Shown here: positions 1 to 7,419 of the stretch, piece by piece
Layout of the letters: each line of letters begins with the position of its first letter
Numbering within the stretch: position 1 is the first letter of the stretch
Assembly: GCA_002491115.1 (NCBI GenBank)
Contig: DKVI01000066.1
Location: 1-37,821 of the forward strand
DNA: 37,821 nt
DNA from: Lachnospiraceae bacterium UBA7182
GTDB taxonomy: Bacteria > Bacillota > Clostridia > Lachnospirales > Lachnospiraceae
Direction: 5' to 3'
The notes under the pieces: generated by a model
The model's input: the letters and a program-made list of their open reading frames with translations, nothing else
Databases searched by the model: none
What the model was told of the DNA's origin: nothing
Position numbers and translations under genes: made by a program

Positions 1-73
1 AGTGGCTTAATCAGCAGGCACTACATAGACTGTAAGTTTCCCTGAACATTTCCCTGGACTTCACAAAATCCAG

Positions 74-102
74 TTGCAGAAAATATCATGCTAAGGTATA
101 AT
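74..102 (+). promoter_or_regulatory. Sigma-A type promoter upstream of the nuclease remnants
   Basis: TTGCAG (74-79) and TATAAT (97-102) are separated by exactly 17 bases. The -10 box is perfect and the -35 box keeps TTG. Transcription would start near 109, about 50 bases before the ATG at 159. It now drives only a broken gene, so it is probably left over from the intact Uma2-type gene. Confidence 0.6.
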
Positions 103-158
103 AAATTCAAACGTGATAATTTCAGCGAAAAAGGATTAAAAAGAAAGGAGTTCTGCTC

Positions 159-275
159 ATGACACCCGCATTAGCGCAGCTTAAAACATATACCGAAGAA
201 GACTACAACAATCTGCCGGAAACTGTCCGCGCCCGGCAGGATACATCAGGAAATCTTGTCTTTTCTCCACTTTGA
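159..275 (+). pseudogene. Remnant of a Uma2-family PD-(D/E)XK endonuclease, N-terminus only
   Basis: An ATG at 159 with a good ribosome binding site (AAAGGAG, 144-150) opens a 38-codon reading frame ending in TGA at 273-275. The first 25 residues (MTPALAQLKTYTEEDYNNLP followed by ETVRA) match the conserved start of Uma2-family proteins as I know them, where YTEEDYxxLPE is typical and an ELIDG motif should follow. Here the similarity stops near base 233. The next residues (QDTSGNLVFSPL) may come from a later part of the same protein, which would imply an internal deletion. Intact members are about 180-200 residues long, so most of the nuclease fold and the catalytic acids are gone. Promoter and start signals survive, which suggests a recent loss. 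Confidence 0.65.
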
Positions 276-462
276 ACTGAAGTATGACAAGTCTGCCAAT
301 ACAGCCATACGGCAGATCAAAGACAGACAATATACCCAGGCACTTGAGGGGTATTCCGGTGAGATTTTGCTGGTGGGGATAAACTATGATAAAAACAGTA
401 AAAATAAATGGCATAGCTGCAGGATAGAAAAGATTGACGCTGGTACTGTTTTTCCAGTATAA
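256..462 (+). pseudogene. Remnant of an AAA-ATPase/PDDEXK_9 (DUF1703) protein, C-terminus only
   Basis: This 68-codon frame (a TTG could open it at 256, with no ribosome binding site) carries the pattern ELKYDKSANTAIRQIKDRQY then a GYSGEILLVGINYDK segment. That is the usual C-terminal end of the large clostridial proteins with an AAA-ATPase-like domain followed by a PDDEXK_9 nuclease domain. The ELK of the nuclease motif is kept, but the roughly 450 residues that should precede it are missing. It overlaps the Uma2 remnant in another frame, so a deletion has joined two unrelated nuclease genes. It is almost certainly not translated as a functional protein. Its last codons overlap the promoter of the following FIST gene. 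Confidence 0.65.
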
Positions 463-463
463 T
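434..463 (+). promoter_or_regulatory. Sigma-A type promoter of the FIST-MCP-prfC genes
   Basis: TTGACG (434-439) and TATAAT (458-463) are 18 bases apart, close to consensus. The predicted start near 470 gives a leader of about 24 bases that contains AAGGAG (481-486) before the GTG at 494. A TTG start codon for the FIST gene at 434 can be set aside, because those bases are the -35 box. Confidence 0.7.
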
Positions 464-493
464 TATTCCATTAAAATAAAAAGGAGTGACGTA

Positions 494-1549
494 GTGAGGC
501 AGTTTTTTGGTGCGAGCCAGCGCGGAAATCTAAGAGAAGCGGTGCAGGGCCTGGTTCATCCCCAGGCGATTCTGTTGATGTCTAACGATGGACAGTTTGA
601 CACACATGTAAAAGAGCTGGAAGAATTATATCCGGGGGTGCCCAGTATTGGATGCATCGGGATGAGTTATGATACCCGGGTAGTGGAAAAAGGGGTCAGC
701 GTAGTCGCATTTCTGGATGGAGTAAAAGCGACCGCTAATGTATTGGAACAGGTATCTGTCATGCCGGTGCGGTATATCAGGCGCCTGGAACAGGATATAA
801 AGGAGACGGACGGCGCCCAGCGGGATACGGTTTGTATTGATTTTTGTTCCGGAAATGATGCCTGTGTGCTGACGACCATCCATACGGCATTAAAGAAGAG
901 AAAGATTTCCCTTGTGGGAGGAACAGGTGATGCGGGCAGAGTTTCTGCCAACGGAAAGGTATACGAAGACGCAGTGGCGTATGTGCTGGTTAAGAATCTG
1001 AACGGACGGGTAAAAGCGTATAAAGAAAATATTTATCACAGGATGGGAGACTACAGTTTTATTGCTTCCGGAACGGACAAATCCAGGTACATAATAGGCG
1101 CTTTGAATGGGCAGCCTGCCAGACAGGTATATCAGAATATTCTTCATGTGACGGAGCAGCAGATTCAGACACAGACTTTTAAGAATCCTTTTGGAAAAGT
1201 GAACGGAGAGGATGTATGTATTATTTCTATCAAAGAAGTGGATGGGAATGCGCTGGCATGCTTTCGGCAGGTCAATGATTCAGATGTGCTGATCATGCTG
1301 GAACTGGGAGATTATAAAGAGATTGTCAAAGATACGGTCCGTGCCATACGCAGGGACTTCCCGCGTCTGTCGGCTGTATTTTCCATTAATTGCCTGTTTC
1401 GGTATAAGCTTTTTACCCAGCATCATTATATGGATGAATATTTAAAAGAAATGGGGACGCTTGGCAGTCATGCCGGCCTGGTGGGCTATGGAGAACATTA
1501 TAATAACCGGTTTGTGAACCAGTCTATGACTTGTGTGGCGTTTGAGTAA
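494..1549 (+). CDS. FIST-domain sensory protein (FIST N and FIST C)
   Basis: The 351-residue protein has no signal peptide or membrane segment and has the overall pattern of FIST (F-box and intracellular signal transduction) proteins: an N-terminal half with alternating strands (SQRGNLREAVQGL, then SIGCIGMSYDTRV) and a C-terminal half ending in GLVGYGEHYNNRFVNQSMT. FIST domains are regarded as cytoplasmic small-ligand sensors, possibly for amino acids. GTG at 494 is chosen as start because AAGGAG (481-486) lies 7 bases before it and the promoter ends at 463. The gene is followed after 19 bases by a soluble methyl-accepting protein, a pairing that suggests the FIST protein passes its signal to that partner. 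The ligand cannot be told from sequence. Confidence 0.8.
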   Translation: MRQFFGASQRGNLREAVQGLVHPQAILLMSNDGQFDTHVKELEELYPGVPSIGCIGMSYDTRVVEKGVSVVAFLDGVKATANVLEQVSVMPVRYIRRLEQDIKETDGAQRDTVCIDFCSGNDACVLTTIHTALKKRKISLVGGTGDAGRVSANGKVYEDAVAYVLVKNLNGRVKAYKENIYHRMGDYSFIASGTDKSRYIIGALNGQPARQVYQNILHVTEQQIQTQTFKNPFGKVNGEDVCIISIKEVDGNALACFRQVNDSDVLIMLELGDYKEIVKDTVRAIRRDFPRLSAVFSINCLFRYKLFTQHHYMDEYLKEMGTLGSHAGLVGYGEHYNNRFVNQSMTCVAFE

Positions 1550-1568
1550 AGAGGGAGGAGAAGGAAGC

Positions 1569-2519
1569 ATGCAGTTATGGAGAAAGAATGCGAAAAAGGC
1601 CGGCAAAGAATACACGGAAGAGACAGGACTGTATCCGGTTGTCTATGTAACCGATGTGCTGAAAGATTATCAGAAAGAGCTTGTGCAAAAAGAGGTAGAA
1701 TCTTTATGGGAACTGAATCTGATCGGAAGTTCCTTTGACGGCGTGTTAAAAGAGGCAACACAGTTCCAGGATAAGCTGCAGGAGTTTGAGCAGACATTTG
1801 AAACGATTCATCAGGTATCCGGTCAGTTTGAGGGAGTGAGAGAAGAGATCAGTGCGTCGGTGGCGCAGGCGCAGGAGAAAGTGGAGGGCTTAAGGACCAA
1901 TTCTTTGCAGGTGGAGGCCTGTTTTGACCAGATGGAGCATACGTTTGAAGCGCTTCAGGCTTCTGTGGGTAAAATTAAACAGTGCATGAGCAGCATCGTG
2001 TCTATTGCGGATCAGACCAATATACTTGCCATCAATGCTTCCATTGAAGCGGCGCGGGCCGGGGAGAAGGGAAAAGGATTTGCGGTGGTGGCGGCAGAGG
2101 TGAAGAAACTTGCGGACGAGATCAAGCTTTTGGCAGGAGACGTGGATGTGGGCATCCATGAAGTGGAATGCGGTACAGGCGAATTAAATTCCAGTATTGG
2201 CATTTCCAGGCAGGCCCTGGGACATAATATAGAAAAAGTGAATGAGACCGGTGCGACATTTGGAAAAATCATGGAGGCGGCAGGAGGGGCGGCGGCTGTG
2301 CAGTCGGAGATCTCGGATGTAATACACAATTCCAGGACGGCTCTTCAGATATTGTGCAGTTTCTTTGATCAGATTAAAGAGCAGTATCAGGTAGTGGTGA
2401 AGCACATTAAGACAGCAAGCCTTTTGGGAACCACAAAAAGCGCCATGTTTGAAGATGTTGACAATCTTCTGTCCCAGATCGCGCCGATTGTGAAGGAGGA
2501 AGACTGTGGGAGATATTAA
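1569..2519 (+). CDS. Soluble methyl-accepting chemotaxis-type signalling protein
   Basis: This is a 316-residue protein. Residues 140-190 form the conserved MCP hairpin tip (SIADQTNILAINASIEAARA then GEKGKGFAVVAAEVKKLA), which in chemoreceptors contacts CheA and CheW. There is no transmembrane segment and no periplasmic domain; about 130 mostly helical residues precede the tip. It therefore works in the cytoplasm and lacks an obvious sensor of its own. ATG at 1569 is chosen because GGAGGAGAAGG lies just upstream; a longer frame from 1533 has no support. The FIST gene upstream is the natural candidate for its sensory partner. No cheA, cheW or flagellar genes lie in the window, so the output could be chemotaxis or another pathway. 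Confidence 0.85.
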   Translation: MQLWRKNAKKAGKEYTEETGLYPVVYVTDVLKDYQKELVQKEVESLWELNLIGSSFDGVLKEATQFQDKLQEFEQTFETIHQVSGQFEGVREEISASVAQAQEKVEGLRTNSLQVEACFDQMEHTFEALQASVGKIKQCMSSIVSIADQTNILAINASIEAARAGEKGKGFAVVAAEVKKLADEIKLLAGDVDVGIHEVECGTGELNSSIGISRQALGHNIEKVNETGATFGKIMEAAGGAAAVQSEISDVIHNSRTALQILCSFFDQIKEQYQVVVKHIKTASLLGTTKSAMFEDVDNLLSQIAPIVKEEDCGRY

Positions 2520-4086
2520 GGAAGAGATAGAAAAAAGGCGGACTTTTGCGATCATATCTCACCCGGATGCGGGCAAGACGACACTGACGGAAAAGTTCTT
2601 ATTATACGGAGGCGCAATCAATCTGGCCGGTTCGGTCAAAGGAAAGGCGACCGCCAGACATGCAGTATCCGACTGGATGGAGATTGAAAAGGAGAGAGGA
2701 ATCTCGGTTACGTCTTCTGTCCTTCAGTTTAACTATGACAAGTATTGCATCAATATTCTGGATACGCCGGGGCATCAGGATTTCTCGGAGGATACCTACC
2801 GGACACTGATGGCGGCGGATTCGGCGGTCATGGTGATCGACGGGTCCAAAGGTGTGGAGGCCCAGACCAGAAAGCTGTTCAAAGTATGCGTGATGCGCCA
2901 TATTCCCATCTTTACTTTTATCAACAAGATGGACAGAGACGCCATGGATACTTTTGAACTTCTGGATGATATAGAAAAAGAGCTGGGCATTGCCACCTGT
3001 CCGGTCAATTGGCCCATCGGCTCCGGCAGGGAATTTAAAGGGGTCTATGACCGTAGCAGCCGGAAAATTCATGTGTTCTCCGATACGGAGAAGGGAACAA
3101 AAGAAGGCGAAGACCGGGTTCTTTCGGTGGAGGAAGCAGATGAAGTACTTTTGGAAGGCCAGAAGGAGAAACTTCTGGAAGAAATCGAACTTCTGGACGG
3201 GGCCAGCGCGGAATTTGACCAGGAGCTGGTGGATCACGGAGCGCTCTCACCGGTGTTTTTCGGTTCTGCCCTGACGAATTTCGGTGTGGAGATTTTCCTT
3301 AAATATTTCCTGAAGATGACCACATCACCGCTTCCCAGAAGGTCGGGCGATACGCTCATAGACCCCATAGAAGAAAGCTTTTCCGGCTTTATTTTCAAGA
3401 TACAGGCCAATATGAACAAAGCACACAGAGACAGGATCGCGTTTATGCGCATCTGTTCCGGAAAGTTTGAGGCGGGCATGGAGGTCCTGCATGTGCAGCC
3501 GGGTAAAAAGATCCGCTTATCCCAGCCCCAGCAGATGATGGCGCAGGACCGCAAGATTGTGGAAGAAGCGTATGCGGGGGATATTATCGGCCTGTTTGAT
3601 CCGGGTATCTTCTCCATCGGGGATACGGTATGTATGCCCGGCAGACAGATCCGGTATGAGGGCATCCCTACCTTCGCCCCCGAGCATTTTGCCAGGGTGC
3701 GTCAGGTGGACACCATGAAGCGCAAGCAGTTTATCAAAGGGATTGAGCAGATCGCCCAGGAGGGCGCGATTCAGATCTTCCAGGAGTACAATACTGGCAT
3801 GGAGGAGATCATTGTGGGCGTTGTGGGCGTCCTGCAGTTTGACGTGCTGAAATACCGCCTGAACAATGAGTATAACGTGGAGATTCTGCTGGATAACCTG
3901 CCTTACGAGCATATCCGGTGGATTGAAAATGAAGAGATTGACATGGACAAAATAAGCGGAACATCCGACATGAAGAAAATCTGCGATCTGAAAGGACGTC
4001 CGCTCCTTTTATGGATCAACAGCTGGAGCATCAATATGACCCTTGAGCGCAATGAAGGGCTGAAATTGTCCTCCTTTGGCCGTTAA
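2506..4086 (+). CDS. prfC: Peptide chain release factor 3 (RF3)
   Basis: RF3 is a translational GTPase that recycles RF1 and RF2 from the ribosome after peptide release. The 526-residue length fits the family. GTPase motifs are plain: G1 HPDAGKTTLTEK near residue 20, the switch-II region DTPGHQDFSEDTYRTL, and G4 NKMDRDAMD. The FSEDTYR sequence separates RF3 from EF-G. The start is GTG at 2506 with AAGGAGGA (2493-2500) ahead of it, lying inside the end of the MCP gene (14-base overlap), so the two are probably translated together. No clear terminator follows; the next gene appears to have its own promoter about 10 bases after the stop. Confidence 0.95.
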   Translation: MGDIKEEIEKRRTFAIISHPDAGKTTLTEKFLLYGGAINLAGSVKGKATARHAVSDWMEIEKERGISVTSSVLQFNYDKYCINILDTPGHQDFSEDTYRTLMAADSAVMVIDGSKGVEAQTRKLFKVCVMRHIPIFTFINKMDRDAMDTFELLDDIEKELGIATCPVNWPIGSGREFKGVYDRSSRKIHVFSDTEKGTKEGEDRVLSVEEADEVLLEGQKEKLLEEIELLDGASAEFDQELVDHGALSPVFFGSALTNFGVEIFLKYFLKMTTSPLPRRSGDTLIDPIEESFSGFIFKIQANMNKAHRDRIAFMRICSGKFEAGMEVLHVQPGKKIRLSQPQQMMAQDRKIVEEAYAGDIIGLFDPGIFSIGDTVCMPGRQIRYEGIPTFAPEHFARVRQVDTMKRKQFIKGIEQIAQEGAIQIFQEYNTGMEEIIVGVVGVLQFDVLKYRLNNEYNVEILLDNLPYEHIRWIENEEIDMDKISGTSDMKKICDLKGRPLLLWINSWSINMTLERNEGLKLSSFGR

Positions 4087-4094
4087 TTTCCCCC

Positions 4095-4132
4095 TTTTCA
4101 AAAACTGTAAGTTTTGTTATACTGTCTATAAT
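4095..4132 (+). promoter_or_regulatory. Probable promoter of the asp23-nusB-spoIVB operon
   Basis: TTTTCA (4095-4100) and TATACT (4118-4123) are 17 bases apart. A second perfect TATAAT lies at 4127-4132 but has only a poor -35 box. One of these probably starts the long operon; which one cannot be decided by eye. Confidence 0.45.
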
Positions 4133-4178
4133 GAAGTTCCGGCAGGTACGGGACATAAGATGCAGGAGGTATACAGGG

Positions 4179-4553
4179 ATGGAGAAATTAGACAGAGCGA
4201 CACATCCGCTTCCGGTGGATGAAGATATGGGCGAAGTGCAGATTGCCGATGAGGTGGTCGCGATCATTGCAGGTATGGCGGCGACAGAAGTCAAAGGTGT
4301 CGCGTCCATGGTGGGAAATATTAAAAATGAACTGGTCGCAAAGATGGGGATGAAGAACCTGTCCAAAGGCGTCAAGGTAGAAGTGACGGACGCCGATGTG
4401 AAAGTGGATCTGGCCCTCAACATCGCATTTGAGGCAAATATTCTGGAAGTATCCAGGATCGTCCAGGATAAAGTAAAATCAGCCATTGAAAGCATGACCG
4501 GCATGGAAGTATCCAGAGTGAACGTCCGTGTGGCCGGCGTGGTCTTAGAGTAG
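4179..4553 (+). CDS. Asp23/Gls24 family envelope stress protein
   Basis: The 124-residue protein matches the Asp23/Gls24 family: GEVQIADEVVAIIAGMAATE near the start, a central VKGVASMVGN, and a C-terminal VNVRVAGVVL strand. Family members sit at the membrane through partner proteins and are linked to envelope homeostasis. In clostridia the gene commonly stands directly before nusB, as here. ATG at 4179 is chosen because AGGAGG (4164-4169) precedes it. A longer frame from 4131 would begin inside the -10 box of the promoter and adds residues that do not fit the family. The intergenic space to nusB (120 bases) contains a strong hairpin. Confidence 0.9.
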   Translation: MEKLDRATHPLPVDEDMGEVQIADEVVAIIAGMAATEVKGVASMVGNIKNELVAKMGMKNLSKGVKVEVTDADVKVDLALNIAFEANILEVSRIVQDKVKSAIESMTGMEVSRVNVRVAGVVLE

Positions 4554-4591
4554 CAGTCAGGGCAGCATGACAGGGCTGCCAAACAACGCAG

Positions 4592-4610
4592 GAGCCCGCC
4601 TGGCGGGCTC
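4592..4610 (+). terminator. GC-rich hairpin between asp23 and nusB (attenuator or weak terminator)
   Basis: GAGCCCGCC and GGCGGGCTC form a perfect 9-base inverted repeat around one central T, so about 7 pairs can form with a 5-base loop. Only TTGTT follows, so termination would be partial. A second small hairpin (GGCAGC 4561-4566 with GCTGCC 4575-4580) lies just upstream. The position allows asp23 to be expressed more than the downstream genes. Confidence 0.5.
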
Positions 4611-4673
4611 TTGTTCCGTATGTCGATTGAAATTCTGCCAGACATGTTTTTAATGGCTTTCCCGGAGGCAAGG

Positions 4674-5090
4674 ATGAAAAGAAGAGAACAAAGAGAATGC
4701 ATTTTCCAGCTCCTTTTTCGTGTGGAGTTTAACGGCCGCGAAGAGATGGAGGAACAGGCCGGTCTGTTCGTGGAAGATCTGAAAGAAGAAAGCGAAGTCA
4801 GGGAAGAGGACGAGAGTTATATTTTAGTTAAATATAAGAAAGTGATCGAGAAGATCCCCGAGATTGACGCCCTGCTGGAAGAGACGTCCAGGGGCTGGAA
4901 GACCTCCCGTATGGGAAAAGTAGAGCTGACGATTCTTCGGCTGGCTGTATATGAGATGAAATTTGACGAAGATATTCCGGAAAAAGTGGCCATTAACGAG
5001 GCCATTGAGCTTTCTAAAAAATTCGGCGGAGATGACGCGCCTGCGTTTGTCAACGGAGTGCTGGCCAAACTGGCAGGGAAAAAGCAGTAA
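4674..5090 (+). CDS. nusB: Transcription antitermination factor NusB
   Basis: NusB binds boxA RNA with S10 (NusE) and supports rRNA antitermination. The 138-residue protein begins MKRREQRECIFQLLFRVEFN and ends with the family pattern VAINEAIELSKKFGGDDAPA then FVNGVLAKL. ATG at 4674 is chosen from GGAGG (4664-4668); a frame opening at 4611 would start right after the hairpin and has no binding site. The stop codon TAA shares its last base with the ATG of xseA, so translation is coupled. Confidence 0.94.
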   Translation: MKRREQRECIFQLLFRVEFNGREEMEEQAGLFVEDLKEESEVREEDESYILVKYKKVIEKIPEIDALLEETSRGWKTSRMGKVELTILRLAVYEMKFDEDIPEKVAINEAIELSKKFGGDDAPAFVNGVLAKLAGKKQ

Positions 5091-6304
5091 TGGCGAAGAA
5101 TGTATATTCGGTCAGGCAGGTCAATGCCTATATTAAAAATATGTTCATACAGGACTTTATGCTGAACCGGATCTATGTAAAAGGCGAGATATCCAACTGT
5201 AAATATCATACATCCGGACATATTTATTTTTCTCTGAAAGATGAATCCGGGTCTATCGCCTGCGTCATGTTCGCCGGGGACAGAAAAGGCCTTGGATTCC
5301 GGATGCAGGAAGGGCAGAAGGTGATCGTATTCGGCGGTGTCAGCGTGTATGAAAGGGACGGGAAATATCAGCTTTACGCCAGGCAGATTCAGTTGGACGG
5401 AGAGGGCGTTCTCTATCAGAGATATGCGCAGTTAAAGCACGAGTTAGAAGAGATGGGGATGTTTTCCGCCCAGTTTAAACAGCCGATCCCTCTCTACAGC
5501 AGGACCATAGGCATCGTTACGGCGCCCACAGGGGCGGCGATCCGGGATATCATGAACATTGCGAAAAGGCGCAATCCCTGTGTGCAGTTGATCTTATATC
5601 CTGCCCTGGTGCAGGGGGAGCAGGCAGCTCCCAGTATCGTGCAGGGAATCCGGACACTGGACGCTTTTGGTGTGGACGTGATGATTGTGGGACGGGGCGG
5701 CGGTTCCATAGAAGATCTCTGGGCTTTTAATGAAGAATCCGTAGCCCGGGCGATTTTCGCCTGCCATACGCCGGTTATATCGGCGGTGGGGCATGAGACG
5801 GATATAACCATTGCGGACTATGTGGCGGATCTTCGGGCGCCTACGCCTTCGGCGGCGGCGGAGCTGGCGGTGGCGGATTACCGGCAGCTGGTCGGCGGGC
5901 TGGAACTGTTTCGCAATCAACTGGCGGACCGGATGGAGCAGAAGATCGCCTGGTACAGGCAGCGTCTGGAGAATAAAGGCCTGCTCCTTTCCCAGGCCAG
6001 TCCCGAATACAGGCTGAATGAAAAGCGCCAGTACGCATCGGAGCTGATGGACAGACTGTCCTTGTTGACGCGGCAGAAGCTGGAGGATTCCAGACATCGG
6101 ATGCAGTTGTACGCACAGAAGCTGGACGGGTGTTCGCCGCTTAAAAAGTTGCAACAGGGGTATTCTTATACGGAGACTGCTGATCATAAGGCGCTTTGCC
6201 GCGTTGCCCAAGTAAGACCCGGGGATTCGGTCACGATTCATGTGACAGACGGCCGGATTTTAGCGCGGGTGGAAGAAGCGCAGGCGACGGAAAGGAACGG
6301 ATGA
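5090..6304 (+). CDS. xseA: Exodeoxyribonuclease VII large subunit
   Basis: This is the catalytic large subunit of exonuclease VII, which degrades single-stranded DNA with one XseA and several XseB chains. The length is 404 residues. It has an N-terminal OB fold (VKGEISNCKYHTSGHIYFSL, roughly residues 25-95), then the nuclease core with GIVTAPTGAAIRDI, VGRGGGSIEDLWAFNEE and SAVGHETDITIADYVADLRA, then long helices that bind XseB. It overlaps nusB by one base and xseB by four bases (ATGA). Confidence 0.95.
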   Translation: MAKNVYSVRQVNAYIKNMFIQDFMLNRIYVKGEISNCKYHTSGHIYFSLKDESGSIACVMFAGDRKGLGFRMQEGQKVIVFGGVSVYERDGKYQLYARQIQLDGEGVLYQRYAQLKHELEEMGMFSAQFKQPIPLYSRTIGIVTAPTGAAIRDIMNIAKRRNPCVQLILYPALVQGEQAAPSIVQGIRTLDAFGVDVMIVGRGGGSIEDLWAFNEESVARAIFACHTPVISAVGHETDITIADYVADLRAPTPSAAAELAVADYRQLVGGLELFRNQLADRMEQKIAWYRQRLENKGLLLSQASPEYRLNEKRQYASELMDRLSLLTRQKLEDSRHRMQLYAQKLDGCSPLKKLQQGYSYTETADHKALCRVAQVRPGDSVTIHVTDGRILARVEEAQATERNG

Positions 6305-6531
6305 CCATGGCAGAAGAAAAAAAGGATGAAGAATTTCGCCTGGAAGAGGCGTTTGAACAGATAGAGAGGATACTGGAAAGATCAGGAGACAAGGACGTGT
6401 CGCTGGAGGAGTCTTTTTCGCTTTATCAGGAGGGGATGCGGCTTTTGAAGCTTTGTAACGCCCGGATTGACCAGGTGGAAAAAAAGATGCTTCTGATTGA
6501 CGAGGAGGGAGGGCTCCATGAATTTTCCTGA
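6301..6531 (+). CDS. xseB: Exodeoxyribonuclease VII small subunit
   Basis: This 76-residue acidic helical protein has the family pattern LEEAFEQIERILERS then VSLEESFSLYQEGMRLLKLC. Several copies assemble on the XseA helices. The start is ATG at 6301 (overlapping the xseA stop as ATGA, with AAGGA at 6292-6296) or ATG at 6307; the difference is two residues. An open frame further upstream lies inside xseA and is not the start. It overlaps ispA by 14 bases. Confidence 0.92.
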   Translation: MTMAEEKKDEEFRLEEAFEQIERILERSGDKDVSLEESFSLYQEGMRLLKLCNARIDQVEKKMLLIDEEGGLHEFS

Positions 6532-7405
6532 AGAATTAAAGAAACGGACCGCTTTTACAGAGGAGATCGTAAAAAGCTTTCTTCCGGCTGAAGAAGGTTT
6601 TCAAAAGACAGTGTTAGAAGCAATGAATTATAGCGTCTTGGCAGGCGGGAAGCGTCTGCGCCCGCTTTTGATGTATGAGACTTACCGTATGTTCGGCGGA
6701 GAGGAAGACGTGATCCGGCCGTTTATGGCTGCCATAGAGATGATTCATACCTATTCTCTGGTGCATGATGATCTGCCGGCCATGGATAACGACGAATATC
6801 GCAGAGGAAAGCTTACGACCCATGCCAAATATGGACATGCCATGGGCATCCTTGCGGGAGACGGGCTTCTAAACCTGGCTTTCGAGACGGCGCTTACGGC
6901 TTTTTCCTGCGGACAGGATATAAAAAGGACTGCAAAAGCATTACAGGTGCTGGCGAAAAAAGCAGGCGTCTACGGTATGATCGGGGGACAGGTGGTAGAC
7001 GTCTCATCCAGCGGACAGGCAGTCTCTTTGGAAACGCTGGATTTTATTTACGAACTGAAAACCAGTGCCCTTTTGGAGGCGTCCATGATGACGGGGGCCA
7101 TACTGGCAGGAGCATCTGATGAGGAAGTCGGGATCATCGAGCAGGCGGCATCCGCCATAGGAAGAGCTTTCCAGATACGCGATGATATCCTGGACGTGAC
7201 CGGCACGCTGGAGACTCTGGGCAAACCGGTCTTAAGCGACGATAAAAATGAGAAAACCACTTATGTGACATTGAAAGGACTGACGCAGGCGTCAGAGGAA
7301 GTGGAGAAGATCTCAGAAGAAGCGCTGGTTTTGCTGGCGTCGCTTCCTTATAAAAATGTATTTCTGACAGAACTGATAAAGTCTCTGATTTACAGAGAAA
7401 AATAG
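6518..7405 (+). CDS. ispA: Polyprenyl (farnesyl/geranyl) diphosphate synthase
   Basis: The 295-residue protein joins isopentenyl diphosphate to an allylic diphosphate to make C10-C15 chains used for undecaprenyl carriers and other isoprenoids. The first aspartate-rich motif DDLPAMD is at residues 84-90 and the second, DDILD, is near residue 226. GGKRLRP (residues 43-49) is the diphosphate-binding site. ATG at 6518 follows GAGGAGGGAGG. Chain length is assigned from the xseB-ispA-dxs order and is not proven; farnesyl is the usual product. The next gene, dxs, supplies the precursor pathway. Confidence 0.92.
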   Translation: MNFPEELKKRTAFTEEIVKSFLPAEEGFQKTVLEAMNYSVLAGGKRLRPLLMYETYRMFGGEEDVIRPFMAAIEMIHTYSLVHDDLPAMDNDEYRRGKLTTHAKYGHAMGILAGDGLLNLAFETALTAFSCGQDIKRTAKALQVLAKKAGVYGMIGGQVVDVSSSGQAVSLETLDFIYELKTSALLEASMMTGAILAGASDEEVGIIEQAASAIGRAFQIRDDILDVTGTLETLGKPVLSDDKNEKTTYVTLKGLTQASEEVEKISEEALVLLASLPYKNVFLTELIKSLIYREK

Positions 7406-7419
7406 GGGGTAGGGGTTTT

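Noticed and set aside
434..493. TTG start for the FIST protein, adding 20 residues
   Set aside because: These bases are the -35 and -10 boxes of a good promoter, and GTG 494 has a well-spaced ribosome binding site.
2602..3237. 211-codon minus-strand open frame opposite prfC
   Set aside because: It is an antisense shadow of a strongly conserved gene.
4131..4178. ATG 4131 as start of the Asp23 protein
   Set aside because: It overlaps a perfect -10 box, has no binding site, and the extra residues do not fit the family.
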